Assembly: GCA_045577175.1 (NCBI GenBank)
Contig: JAZNHT010000022.1
Location: 1-64,000 of the forward strand
Length of the DNA stretch: 64,000 nt
DNA from: SIG701 sp045577175
GTDB taxonomy: Bacteria > Bacillota > Clostridia > Oscillospirales > CAG-272
Reading direction: 5' to 3'
Made by a program: the position numbers and the translations under genes. Shown here piece after piece: positions 23,656-31,942 of this stretch (within the stretch, counting starts at the first letter, position 1; each line of letters starts with the position of its first letter). The notes under the pieces are model-generated. The model saw only the letters and a list, made by a program, of their open reading frames with translations. It was not told the origin of the DNA and searched no databases.

Positions 23656-23856
23656 TTACTGTCCTTCGCCCTCCGTGGGCAGAACCACCTTGGAAATATC
23701 CAGCTTGCCCTTCGCTCTCTCGTGATACGCAATATTTGTGCGGATAAGGTGGAGCATGTGATTGTTCACGCTTCTGCCCTCTGCCTCGGCGACCGCGATC
23801 AGCTTCTTATAAAGCTCCTCGTCCAGACGGACGGTGAATGTCGCTTTGTTCTTCAT
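23656..23856 (-). CDS. Small ribbon-helix-helix (Arc-type) DNA-binding protein
   Basis: 66 aa. KATFTVRLDEELYKKLIAVA fits the ribbon strand and first helix of an Arc/MetJ-type domain, with GRSVNNHMLHLIRTNI as the second helix. The tail (SKVVLPTEGEGQ) is acidic. AAGGAC lies 6-7 nt before the chosen ATG at 23856. It stands alone without a toxin partner, so it may be an orphan antitoxin-like or nucleoid protein. Confidence 0.75.
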   Translation of the reverse strand: MKNKATFTVRLDEELYKKLIAVAEAEGRSVNNHMLHLIRTNIAYHERAKGKLDISKVVLPTEGEGQ

Positions 23857-23955
23857 AAAACTGTCCTTCTCTTTCCTGTTTTCTATATTATACCTTTTTC
23901 CTATTGTCATATGTTGAATTTTGTGTTAAAATTTTGGTAGATAGGAGTGTGAGGT

Positions 23956-25482
23956 ATGTTATCGGTAGTATACGGTGCCGGTCTTTCCGGTCTTGACGGC
24001 TTTCTCATCACAATCGAATGCAGCGGACAGAGAAATCTCCCTGCTTTGAACATCGTCGGTCTGCCCGACCTCGCCGTGCGCGAGGCAAAGGAGCGCATCC
24101 GCGCCGCGGCAGACAATTCGGGACTCCCCATCCCCGAAATGGAGCTGATTTTGAATCTCGCCCCTGCGGACAAGCGCAAGGAGGGCTCTTCGCTCGATCT
24201 TTCGATGCTTGTGTCGATCCTCCAGTGCGGCGGCATCATTCCGCGCGAGATCGGTATGCGTGACAAATGCTTTCTCGGCGAGCTTTCCCTCAGCGGCGAG
24301 GTGCGCAAAATCCGCGGCGTGTTGAACATGACGCTCTGCGCGAAGGAAGCCGGCATCAAAGAGGTGTACGTCCCCGTGGAAAACGCCGCCGAAGCCGCCG
24401 CTGTCGAGGGCATCACCGTCTACGGCACGCCGAACGTGCGCGCACTGGTCGATCACCTCAGAGGCGAGGATCCGCTTACCGCCGCCGTGCCGATCGTGCC
24501 GGATTTCGCCGATTTTGCCGGCGGTGTCGATTTCTCCGAGGTGCGCGGACAGGCGCAGGCGAAGCGCGCCATGGAGATCGCCGCCGCAGGCGCGCACAAC
24601 TTGCTCCTCGTGGGGCCGCCCGGCTCGGGCAAATCCATGCTCGCCAAGCGATTCCCGACGATCATGCCGCCGCTTTCCTTTGCGGAATCGGTGGAGATCA
24701 CGAAAATTCACTCCGTGGCAGGCACGCTTGAATCGGGCAGCGGACTGATTACCCAGCGCCCGTTCCGTGCGCCCCATCATACGATGAGTGCGCCGTCCTT
24801 GGTCGGCGGCGGCAAAATCCCCACCCCGGGCGAGCTTGCGCTGGCGCACGGCGGTGTGCTGTTTCTCGACGAGCTGCCCGAGTATCCGCGCATCGTGACG
24901 GAAAGCCTCCGCCAGCCGCTGGAGGACGGCGCGGTGACGATCACCCGTGCCGCCGGTCGGTGCACGTTCCCCTGCCGCGTGACGATGATCGCCGCGATGA
25001 ATCCGTGCCCGTGCGGCAATCACGGAAGCGGACAGCAGCCGTGTACCTGCTCCGCCGAGATGCGGCATCGGTATCTCGCAAAAATTTCGGGACCGCTGCT
25101 CGACCGCATCGATATGCACATACGCGTCTCCGCCGTCTCGTTCTCCGAGATGAGCGATACGGCACCGGGCGAATCCTCCGAAGCGATCCGCGAGCGCGTG
25201 ATCCGCGCAAGAGAATTTGCCGCCCGTCGGTTTACGGATACGGCATCCGTGCCGAACGGCGCGCTCTCCCCGGCACAAACGAGGGAGATGTGCACGCCCG
25301 ACGCGGCAGGGCTATCCGTGATGAAAATGGCGATGGAGAAGATGGGGCTGTCCGCACGCGGATACGACCGTCTGTTGCGCGTGGCGAGGACGATTGCGGA
25401 TCTCGCCGGAAGCGAAACCGTGACGGCATCGCACGTCGCCGAGGCGATTCAGATGCGATCCTTGGACAGGGATATGAAATAA
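23956..25482 (+). CDS. comM: ComM/YifB family Mg-chelatase-like AAA+ ATPase
   Basis: 508 aa. The N-terminal ChlI/Lon-like domain (LPALNIVGLPDLAVREAKERI) leads to the AAA+ module with Walker A GPPGSGKS, Walker B GVLFLDELPE, the zinc-type CPCGNHGSGQQPCTC segment and the C-terminal Mg-chelatase domain (GLSARGYDRLLRVARTIADL). In naturally competent bacteria ComM is a helicase helping branch migration; the role in Clostridia is not established. AGGAG lies 8 nt upstream. Its last 39 bp are repeated exactly at 26693-26731. Confidence 0.94.
   Translation: MLSVVYGAGLSGLDGFLITIECSGQRNLPALNIVGLPDLAVREAKERIRAAADNSGLPIPEMELILNLAPADKRKEGSSLDLSMLVSILQCGGIIPREIGMRDKCFLGELSLSGEVRKIRGVLNMTLCAKEAGIKEVYVPVENAAEAAAVEGITVYGTPNVRALVDHLRGEDPLTAAVPIVPDFADFAGGVDFSEVRGQAQAKRAMEIAAAGAHNLLLVGPPGSGKSMLAKRFPTIMPPLSFAESVEITKIHSVAGTLESGSGLITQRPFRAPHHTMSAPSLVGGGKIPTPGELALAHGGVLFLDELPEYPRIVTESLRQPLEDGAVTITRAAGRCTFPCRVTMIAAMNPCPCGNHGSGQQPCTCSAEMRHRYLAKISGPLLDRIDMHIRVSAVSFSEMSDTAPGESSEAIRERVIRAREFAARRFTDTASVPNGALSPAQTREMCTPDAAGLSVMKMAMEKMGLSARGYDRLLRVARTIADLAGSETVTASHVAEAIQMRSLDRDMK
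25444..25482 (+). repeat. Direct repeat, left copy (comM 3' end)
   Basis: 39 bp covering the last 13 codons of comM including the stop, identical to 26693-26731. Confidence 0.9.
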
Positions 25483-25634
25483 CAGACGGGGGACTTGGGT
25501 ATCTGCGATAAAAAGCTCCTATAACGAAACAAGTCCCCCCAAATATCTTCCAAACGGAAATAACAAACGTAACGCAAAGGAACTTGTGACAAAATTACCA
25601 CAAGTTCCTTTTGAAATACTAACAGGGAATAGAC

Positions 25635-25763
25635 AAAGCCTCCCTTGTGTAAAGGGAGGTGGCTCGCGTAGCGAGACGGAGGGATTGTGAAAAGCAAGCT
25701 TTTATCGTCATACAATCCCTCAGTCACCTTCGGTGACAGCTCCCTTTACACAAGGGAGCCTCG
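25635..25763. repeat. Palindromic repeat, copy B
   Basis: Same plan as copies A and C but with different arms: AAGCCTCCCTT / AAGGGAGG, then GGCTCGC/GCGAG, GGAGGGATTGT / ACAATCCCT, CAGTCACC/GGTGACAG, and CTCCCTT / AAGGGAG at the right. It is a chain of hairpins without coding potential. The outer ends (AAAGCCTCCC and GGGAGCC) match each other in inverse. Confidence 0.65.
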
Positions 25764-26156
25764 CACAGTGCTTCCCGACAGTATACCTGTAACGGATTTT
25801 ACTTCGTTATCGCTACTTAGCCTAAAGCGGATGTGCCAAACTTTTCCTCACCACTCAACCGCGAAGTGACTCCATTCTCAACTAACAAGTTATTGTGTAC
25901 CCATCTGCCATGTGCTATAATAAAACTGCAATTCGGATTAAACACACACATGAGCCGCTTCTGATACCCGTATGAATCATAGATTTTGAAGAATTTTTTC
26001 TTTTCGCCCAACCTTTTCCCGATTTTTTGTGTCTGTACAGTATGATCCGATAAACACCGGAAAGGATGCCGATTGACACAAGAAGGTGATATGATAAAAG
26101 TTTGAAACAGGCCGAAACAGTACAGTCGTGCTGTATTCCCCTTAAGAACGGCTTCC

Positions 26157-26184
26157 TTGCAATCAAACCGAAACATGGTATAAT
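26157..26184 (+). promoter_or_regulatory. Promoter of the lipoprotein gene
   Basis: TTGCAA (26157-26162), 16-bp spacer, TATAAT (26179-26184). Confidence 0.6.
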
Positions 26185-26219
26185 ACTTTTAAATCATTTA
26201 TATTGAAGGAGAAAAGAAA

Positions 26220-26666
26220 ATGAAAAAAGCATTATTGACAATTCTTTTAATCTGTGTATTGCTTGCTTCTCTTGTGGCTTGCGGTACAAAAAGCTCCGAA
26301 GCCCCTGATAGCGAAGAGCAGATCAGCGTTGACAGCATAGTAGAGCTTTTTGAAAAGGACTACAATGCTCAAAAATACACCGCAGAGCAGATATCGAATT
26401 TGATTCCGAATCTTGAAGCGAACGGTATTTCCCTTAACGGAAGCATTACGGCGGTAATTCATCTGACCAAAAAAGCATCCGAACCCGGGCGTTCTGATTG
26501 GTCCTGGGCGTACGTCTACGAATTCACAGAGGAAGCGGATGCCATCGCACTTGAAAACAACCGCCGCGCATTCGTTGAAGCTACCGAAGAAAACGGCGCG
26601 TGCATTCGTTGCGGTTGTATAGTCGTGTTTGGCTCCTCTCCAATAATAGCTTCCATTGAGCAATAA
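26220..26666 (+). CDS. Small hypothetical lipoprotein
   Basis: 148 aa. The signal peptide MKKALLTILLICVLLASLVAC ends in lipobox LVAC, so Cys21 should be lipid-modified and the protein tethered outside the membrane. The remaining 127 residues are acidic, with YNAQKYTAEQISNLIP and SWAYVYEFTEEADAIALENN, and two cysteines near the end (CIRCGC). No family recognised. It has a GGAG site and its own promoter, and is the only gene inside the 1.25-kb segment bounded by the duplicated comM 3' end, so it is probably an acquired gene. Confidence 0.72.
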   Translation: MKKALLTILLICVLLASLVACGTKSSEAPDSEEQISVDSIVELFEKDYNAQKYTAEQISNLIPNLEANGISLNGSITAVIHLTKKASEPGRSDWSWAYVYEFTEEADAIALENNRRAFVEATEENGACIRCGCIVVFGSSPIIASIEQ

Positions 26667-26692
26667 ATACTATTATTGAAAGTAGCTTTCAA

Positions 26693-26763
26693 GCGATTCA
26701 GATGCGATCCTTGGACAGGGATATGAAATAATGGAAAGGGGGACTTGCGTCCCCCTATTTTTT
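26693..26763 (+). repeat. Direct repeat, right copy of comM 3' end, plus terminator
   Basis: 26693-26731 repeats the comM 3' end. It is followed by GGGGGAC / GTCCCCC (26738-26744, 26749-26755) and TATTTTTT, a good terminator that was probably the original comM terminator before the insertion. Confidence 0.85.
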
Positions 26764-26766
26764 ACG

Positions 26767-28563
26767 TTACTTTTCAGTTTTTACATAATTGATTTTCCGC
26801 ATACGGTTTATCAGTGCAAAAAGTTCCTGCTTACGCGGCAGATCCAGAAACCGTTCTGTAGTTGTAAAATAGGAAGAATACAAAATATCCATTCCCTCTT
26901 CAGCGATTCTTTCATAAAGTTCGTCAACCTTTCTCCGAAGATCAATTACACGGTCTTTATTGGAAATTTCCAAATACCGCAGCATAAAGCCGAGTGCATC
27001 AAACTGCCGTTTAGATACAACATCATGCAGTCCGCGCACGTCGATCTGCTCATCCCCGATCAGGATAAATCCCATATCGGACACCGCAAGCATTTCGCTT
27101 CCGCTCCCTTCGGGGTAAGAAGAAAAGCGATCACTGTACAGTGTTCGTCTTTGCCCCCACACGGCAGGTATAGGAATCTCCGTTTTTATTCCGTAAGCAG
27201 AGCAGATATGTTTCGATTCTTCCGTTACGTCACGGATCAGGTACTCTTCCATCATGTAAATCTTGTCAGCGACGGATAAGTACTCACCGCTTCCGCCGAT
27301 TACAAGAATCGTTGAAACCCCACGCGTGCGGTACAGTTCCCCCACCCGATCCGTAAACGGTGTGATCGGCTCTTTTACGATCAGTTCTTTCATCATACGG
27401 TCACGGATCATAAAGTTCGTAGCACTTCTATCTTCGTCTATCAGTAAAAGAGAGGCTCCTCCGTCCACTGCTTCCATAATATTTGCCGCTTGCGAGGTGG
27501 ATCCCGATGCATGATCCGTAGAGAAATCCTCCGTATCCCCACCGGGCAGCCACTTGATAAAGGGCGAAATATTGACTCGCTTTACACTCCGCCCGTCCTC
27601 CGCCGAAATACTGACCGCACTTTCATCTGTGATGCAAAGTTCGCGTCCGTCACCGAGAACGTGATCGTAGATACCCGCAGAGATAGCGTCCAACAGTGTT
27701 GACTTCCCCGAATATCCACCGCCCGTAATAACCGTGACACCTTTTTTGATACCCATTCCGCGCACGCCGCAGATTTCGATCTCGTCATCCGGTGCAGACT
27801 TAAACGGAATCGCCTCCATCATCGGCAGATCCGTTCCCTTGGCTCGCGGAAGGATGCTTCCGTTAGCGATAAAGACGCAATAATCGCTTTCTTTCAGCCA
27901 CCTACGAATCACTGCCTGCTTTTCGGCAAGTGTGAGCACCTGTTTCATTCGGATAAAATCAAACTCTGCAACGAACCGCTCCACCGCCTCGGGCAAATCT
28001 CGGCATAACATTTGAATCGTTTTTCGAATCTTCCGTTTCGGCAGCTGCACCTGCATTCTGATACACAAACACATCTTCGGTGACGGACGTTCACCATCCG
28101 GCATCAGATATACGGTCGTCCCTCCGCCGTATTCGTAGTCTCTCTGAGGACACACGGAGAAATATGCGGTATTTCTGACAAGCACCTCGCCGCCCGGTGC
28201 GTACAGATAATACTTTCCGTTTTCGTTGTCGGGCCGGGACCGGTTGTATAAATCGACGTTCAATTCGTCGACATATCTCTTGAACTCTCTGAGACAGAAA
28301 TCCGCAGCGGCGGCTGTATAGACATCCATCCCCAGCTGCTCCACGGGGATTTTTACCGTTACCGTTGGCTTATCCTGTGCCAGTTTGTGCGTTCCCGTAA
28401 TTTCAAAGCCTATATCCCCGCTGTAATAGGTCGGATCGCAGTCCGACATAGGCGGTACACCCGGACGGGCAGGATCAAGATATACAATGCTGCCATTGTA
28501 CATTTCCTCGTAAGTATGCGTATACGGCTCCATGCTGAGCAGTTTCTTTTTCAGACGTTTCAC
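26767..28563 (-). CDS. ABC-type ATPase of the PF09818 (predicted ABC_ATPase) family
   Basis: 598 aa, soluble. The P-loop GGGYSGKST, a central LLLIDEDRSATNFMIRD (Walker B with acidic residues) and KGTDLPMMEAIPFKSAP are characteristic of this single-domain ATPase family (COG3044), whose function is unknown. It has no transmembrane part. The GTG start at 28563 is preferred: GGAGG (28571-28575) is 7 nt from it but only 1 nt from the ATG at 28569. The 5' leader has a tiny ORF and two tandem terminators, so expression is probably controlled by attenuation. Confidence 0.83.
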   Translation of the reverse strand: MKRLKKKLLSMEPYTHTYEEMYNGSIVYLDPARPGVPPMSDCDPTYYSGDIGFEITGTHKLAQDKPTVTVKIPVEQLGMDVYTAAAADFCLREFKRYVDELNVDLYNRSRPDNENGKYYLYAPGGEVLVRNTAYFSVCPQRDYEYGGGTTVYLMPDGERPSPKMCLCIRMQVQLPKRKIRKTIQMLCRDLPEAVERFVAEFDFIRMKQVLTLAEKQAVIRRWLKESDYCVFIANGSILPRAKGTDLPMMEAIPFKSAPDDEIEICGVRGMGIKKGVTVITGGGYSGKSTLLDAISAGIYDHVLGDGRELCITDESAVSISAEDGRSVKRVNISPFIKWLPGGDTEDFSTDHASGSTSQAANIMEAVDGGASLLLIDEDRSATNFMIRDRMMKELIVKEPITPFTDRVGELYRTRGVSTILVIGGSGEYLSVADKIYMMEEYLIRDVTEESKHICSAYGIKTEIPIPAVWGQRRTLYSDRFSSYPEGSGSEMLAVSDMGFILIGDEQIDVRGLHDVVSKRQFDALGFMLRYLEISNKDRVIDLRRKVDELYERIAEEGMDILYSSYFTTTERFLDLPRKQELFALINRMRKINYVKTEK

Positions 28564-28594
28564 AAGCATTCCTCCTTTTGCTGTACGCGGTGCT

Positions 28595-28667
28595 AAAAAA
28601 CAAAAGCACCCCTTTGGGTGCAAAAAAACAAATCCTGTAAAACAAAAAACACACCCTTTCGGATGTG
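28595..28667 (-). terminator. Tandem terminators in the leader of the PF09818 gene (attenuator)
   Basis: On the - strand, CACATCC-GAAA-GGGTGTG followed by TTTTTTG (28643-28667) and GCACCC-AAAG-GGGTGC followed by TTTTGTTTTTT (28595-28621) lie between the promoter and the gene, with nothing coded between them. Confidence 0.75.
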
Positions 28668-28734
28668 CATCCAATCTGCAAACAGAAATCGATCAAAAAG
28701 TCATTCCGTCGGCGAAGACGACAACATCCGAATC

Positions 28735-28749
28735 CTATACGCTTGTCAT
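28735..28749 (-). CDS. Putative four-codon leader peptide (MTSV)
   Basis: ATG ACA AGC GTA TAG with a full AAGGAGG site (28758-28764) 8 nt upstream, directly after the promoter. The sequence right behind its stop, TCGGATGT (complement of 28724-28731), is complementary to ACATCCGA in the 5' arm of the first terminator (28659-28666). Ribosome position on this mini-ORF could therefore switch the terminator on or off. Confidence 0.5.
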   Translation of the reverse strand: MTSV

Positions 28750-28789
28750 ACCAATCGCCTCCTTATCAGAATGATTTTTGTTTTTTTAC

Positions 28790-28818
28790 AGTATACCACG
28801 GATTCACAGTCTTGTCAA
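28790..28818 (-). promoter_or_regulatory. Promoter of the PF09818 ATPase gene
   Basis: TTGACA (28813-28818), 17-bp spacer, TATACT (28790-28795); it gives a leader of about 220 nt. Confidence 0.82.
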
Positions 28819-28852
28819 TATGTAAAAGGGAGAGGCAGACTCCCCCTTTTCC

Positions 28853-29542
28853 CTATTCCTCTCCCCGAATCTGCGTCCGCAGAGCGTGCAGCGCGTCGGA
28901 CAACCCGCCCACGCCGTCGATCAGCCCGATCTCCACCGCCTTCTGCCCGTCGATGATCGAGCCGACATCGGTGGCAATTTCGTCCGTGCGCAAAAGCAAT
29001 CGGCGAAACTCTTCCTCCGACACGCCCGAATGTGCCGTCACAAACCGCACGATTCTGTCCTGCATCCGTTCAAAATAATAGTACGTCTGCGGCACGCCGA
29101 CGACTGTCCCACTCATCCGCACGGGATGGATCGTCATCGTCGCCGACGGGACGATAAACGACCGTTTCGCGGACACCGCCAGCGGCACCCCGATCGAATG
29201 ACCACCGCCGAGCACCAACGACACCGTCGGCTTCGTCATGCTCGCGATCATCTCCGCAAGCGCGAGCCCTGCCTCCACGTCGCCGCCCATCGTGTTGAGC
29301 AGAATCAAAACGCCGTCAATCTCGTCGCTCTCCTCCATCGATACAAGCATCGGAATCAGATGCTCGTACTTCGTCGCCTTCTGATCCGTCGGCAGGATAT
29401 AATGCCCCTCGATCTGCCCGATGATCGTCAAGCTCTGGATCGTCTCGCAGTCCTTCTTCGCTACGACCGATCCGCTTTTGATAATTCCCTCCAGCTTGTC
29501 CTCTTCGTCGCTCAGACCGTCTTTCTTTTCCTCGTCGCTCAT
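28853..29542 (-). CDS. ClpP-class serine protease, TepA-like
   Basis: 229 aa. The ClpP/crotonase fold is indicated by VLILLNTMGGDVEAGLALAEMI, the catalytic Ser in GGGHSIGVPLA, and His in TMTIHPVRM; the C-terminus (EIATDVGSIIDGQKAVEIGLID) carries the family Asp region. These cytosolic proteins of Firmicutes resemble TepA of Bacillus subtilis. The N-terminal 40 residues are charged and likely disordered. GGGGG lies 7 nt before the ATG at 29542. Confidence 0.87.
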   Translation of the reverse strand: MSDEEKKDGLSDEEDKLEGIIKSGSVVAKKDCETIQSLTIIGQIEGHYILPTDQKATKYEHLIPMLVSMEESDEIDGVLILLNTMGGDVEAGLALAEMIASMTKPTVSLVLGGGHSIGVPLAVSAKRSFIVPSATMTIHPVRMSGTVVGVPQTYYYFERMQDRIVRFVTAHSGVSEEEFRRLLLRTDEIATDVGSIIDGQKAVEIGLIDGVGGLSDALHALRTQIRGEE

Positions 29543-29919
29543 GTTGCATCCCCCATTCTTTTTTCGGTAGTATGGGCTTTTGCACCGTTTTGTATGCATT
29601 TTCGGCAGGTGCATAATTCCGCAGCGTTTTCGACACTCGCTTAAAACACACACAATCGGGCGAACAGCCAAGGAGAAGGAGTGGGGTTTGGGGCGAGGGA
29701 GAAACTTCGGCGGTGTAGGGGTTCCCCGAAATGAGCGAAGCGAGTTTTGGGGGTTCCCTGTGTTGGTTCTCCCTCGCCCCATTTTCACATCTTTTTTCGC
29801 AGAAATTCTCGATTTTCCTTGATTTACGGCGCGAAATGCGCTATAATAAATATGTACGGGCATTTTCCGACGAATCTGCCTCGTCCGAAGTGATTATTTT
29901 TACAAAGGAGTATATTTCT
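29543..29919. other. Intergenic region with a large inverted repeat
   Basis: GGGGCGAGGGAGAA (29690-29703) pairs with TTCTCCCTCGCCCC (29767-29780), with GGTTCCC motifs and GAGCGAAGCGAG in the loop: a long hairpin of the interspersed-repeat kind. The promoter of the next gene is at 29819-29847. No gene seen. Confidence 0.6.
29819..29847 (+). promoter_or_regulatory. Promoter of the NifU-like/GGGtGRT operon
   Basis: TTGATT (29819-29824), 17-bp spacer, TATAAT (29842-29847). Confidence 0.8.
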
Positions 29920-30621
29920 ATGGGCGAACTCATCTATACCCACGAAGTACAGGAAATGTGCTGCGTGAAGCAGGGTCCGAACCACGGTCCCGCGCCGATT
30001 CCCGAAGAAGGTCTTTGGGTAAAGGCAAAAGAAGTAAAGGACATCTCCGCACTGACGCACGGTATCGGCTGGTGCGCACCCCAGCAGGGCGCTTGCAAGC
30101 TGACGCTCAACGTCAAGGAAGGTATCATTCAGGAGGCTCTCGTTGAGACGATCGGCTGCTCCGGCATGACCCACTCCGCCGCTATGGCTGCTGAAATCCT
30201 CCCGGGAAAGACGGTGCTTGAGGCTCTCAACACCGACCTCGTCTGCGACGCAATCAACACCGCTATGCGCGAGCTCTTCCTCCAGATCGTATACGGTCGC
30301 CCCCAGTCCGCTTTCTCCGAGAACGGTCTGAACATCGGCGCAGGTCTTGAGGATCTCGGCAAGGGCTCCAGAAGCCAGGTCGGCACCATGTACGGCACCG
30401 CCGCTAAGGGTGTCCGCTATCTGGAGATGGCAGAGGGCTACGTTACCCGTATGGCTCTCGATGCCGACGATCAGGTAATCGGCTACGAATTTGTTTCCCT
30501 CGGCAAGATGACCGACTTCATCAAGAAGGGCGACGATCCGAACACCGCCTACAACAAGGCTATGGGTACATACGGCCGTTTCGATGACGCTGTGAAGTAC
30601 ATCGATCCGAGAAAGGCATAA
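29920..30621 (+). CDS. NifU-like iron-sulfur cluster scaffold-type protein
   Basis: 233 aa. Contains the NifU/IscU-N-like segment ETIGCSGMTHSAAMAAEILPGKTV with a conserved cysteine, and further Cys at CC (residues 13-14) and GWCAPQQGAC. Proteins of this type are encoded next to GGGtGRT proteins in anaerobic Firmicutes, exactly as here with a 14-bp gap. The role may be metal or Fe-S cluster handling for the partner; no reaction is established. AAAGGAG precedes the start by 9 nt. The codons are strongly biased (GGC, CTC, ACC), suggesting high expression. Confidence 0.83.
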   Translation: MGELIYTHEVQEMCCVKQGPNHGPAPIPEEGLWVKAKEVKDISALTHGIGWCAPQQGACKLTLNVKEGIIQEALVETIGCSGMTHSAAMAAEILPGKTVLEALNTDLVCDAINTAMRELFLQIVYGRPQSAFSENGLNIGAGLEDLGKGSRSQVGTMYGTAAKGVRYLEMAEGYVTRMALDADDQVIGYEFVSLGKMTDFIKKGDDPNTAYNKAMGTYGRFDDAVKYIDPRKA

Positions 30622-30635
30622 GGAGGTACATACGA

Positions 30636-31634
30636 ATGGCACTGTTTGAAAACTACGAGAGACGTGCTCCCAAAATCATGGAGACTCTCGCAAAATACGG
30701 TATCTCCTCCATCGAGGAGTGCAAAGAGATCACCCTCGCAAAGGGTATCGACGTAGACAAGATCATCCGCGAGACCCAGCCGATCTGCTTTGAGAACGCT
30801 GTCTGGGCATACACGGTCGGCACCGCAATCGCTTTGAAGTCCGGCGCAACGAAGGCCGCTGATGCCGCTGCCGCTATCGGTATCGGTTTGCAGTCCTTCT
30901 GCATCCCCGGCTCCGTTGCCGAAAACCGCAAGGTCGGTCTCGGTCACGGTAACCTCGGCAAGATGCTCCTCTCTGAGGAGACCGAGTGCTTCTGCTTCCT
31001 CGCCGGTCACGAGTCCTTCGCAGCCGCTGAGGGCGCAATCAAGATCGCTCTGAACGCAAACAAAGTCCGCAAACAGCCGCTGCGCGTTATCCTGAACGGT
31101 CTCGGCAAGGACGCTGCTTTCATCATCTCCCGCATCAATGGCTTCACCTACGTGCAGACTGAGTTCAATCCGTACACCGAGGAAGTTACGATCGTGAAGG
31201 AGACCGCGTACTCCAACGGTCCGCGCGCGAACGTCCGTTGCTACGGCGCTGACAACGTTCCCGAAGGCGTTGCCATCATGAAACTCGAGAAGGTCGGCGT
31301 TTCCATCACCGGTAACTCCACCAACCCGACCCGCTTCCAGCATCCCGTTGCAGGCACGTATAAGAAGTGGTGCACCGAGAACGGCGTCAGCTACTTCTCC
31401 GTTGCTTCCGGCGGCGGTACGGGACGTACCCTCCATCCGGACAACATGGCAGCAGGTCCCTCCAGCTACGGCATGACGGACACGATGGGTCGTATGCACT
31501 CCGATGCACAGTTCGCAGGTTCCTCCTCCGTTCCGGCTCACGTAGAAATGATGGGGCTGATCGGCGCGGGTAACAACCCGATGGTTGGTATGACCGTCGC
31601 TTGCGCTGTTGCAGTTGAGGAAGCGTGCAAGTAA
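30636..31634 (+). CDS. GGGtGRT protein
   Basis: 332 aa. The naming motif is present as SGGGTGRTLHPDNMAAGPSS near residue 265. Ala-rich helical stretches (KSGATKAADAAAAIGIGLQS) and a long conserved centre (GLGHGNLGKMLLSEETECFCFLAGHESFAAAEGA) are typical. Function unknown; the family occurs in strict anaerobes in an operon with the NifU-like gene. AGGAGG lies 9 nt before the ATG. Codon bias again suggests high expression. Confidence 0.85.
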   Translation: MALFENYERRAPKIMETLAKYGISSIEECKEITLAKGIDVDKIIRETQPICFENAVWAYTVGTAIALKSGATKAADAAAAIGIGLQSFCIPGSVAENRKVGLGHGNLGKMLLSEETECFCFLAGHESFAAAEGAIKIALNANKVRKQPLRVILNGLGKDAAFIISRINGFTYVQTEFNPYTEEVTIVKETAYSNGPRANVRCYGADNVPEGVAIMKLEKVGVSITGNSTNPTRFQHPVAGTYKKWCTENGVSYFSVASGGGTGRTLHPDNMAAGPSSYGMTDTMGRMHSDAQFAGSSSVPAHVEMMGLIGAGNNPMVGMTVACAVAVEEACK

Positions 31635-31648
31635 GAGAATATTTTCGT

Positions 31649-31687
31649 GGGGAAAACTTCAAAGAGGTTTTCCCCATATTCTTTTTT
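31649..31687 (+). terminator. Terminator of the GGGtGRT operon
   Basis: GGGGAAAAC / GTTTTCCCC stem (31649-31657, 31667-31675) followed by ATATTCTTTTTT. Confidence 0.85.
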
Positions 31688-31734
31688 AAAACTTTTCTCC
31701 GCAGGGTGGATGTCCCCCCTGCCCCCTATCCAAC

Positions 31735-31768
31735 AACAGGACTCCGCCCGGAGTCCTGTTTCGTTTTT
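31735..31768 (+). terminator. Second strong hairpin/terminator
   Basis: 12-bp perfect stem AACAGGACTCCG / CGGAGTCCTGTT with a 2-nt loop, followed by TCGTTTTTC. Only two unpaired loop bases, so the tip must open. The rest of the 308-bp gap to 31943 is AT-rich with no gene seen. Confidence 0.75.
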
Positions 31769-31942
31769 CATACTCAGGCTTCACAGAAGCAGATCACATC
31801 ACCGTCACAAAGTACGAGAAATAATTTTTCTCCGTCAAAAATTTTTCGCTAAAAATTTTCCAAAACATAAAACCGATCACAGTTCTCACTCCCCTTTATA
31901 AGTGTAAGACCAAAAACAAAACAAATAAGAGAGGACTCCACC

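Larger units (their letters stand above)
25483..26219. other. Non-coding part of the comM insert
   Basis: Contains a GGGGGACTTG / CAAGTCCCCCC inverted pair (25488-25541), repeat copy B (25635-25763) and then AT-rich sequence. Open frames across 25817-26176 have no ribosome binding site or family character and I do not call them. The promoter of the lipoprotein gene is at 26157-26184. Confidence 0.5.

Noticed and set aside
25817..26176. 119-codon - strand open frame in the comM insert
   Set aside because: No ribosome binding site, no recognisable domain and odd composition; more likely chance in AT-rich DNA. A remnant gene cannot be fully excluded.
28569..28674. N-terminal extension of the PF09818 ATPase
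   Set aside because: The in-frame codons run through the two leader terminators and translate to a Cys/Phe-rich sequence; the ribosome binding site points to the GTG at 28563.
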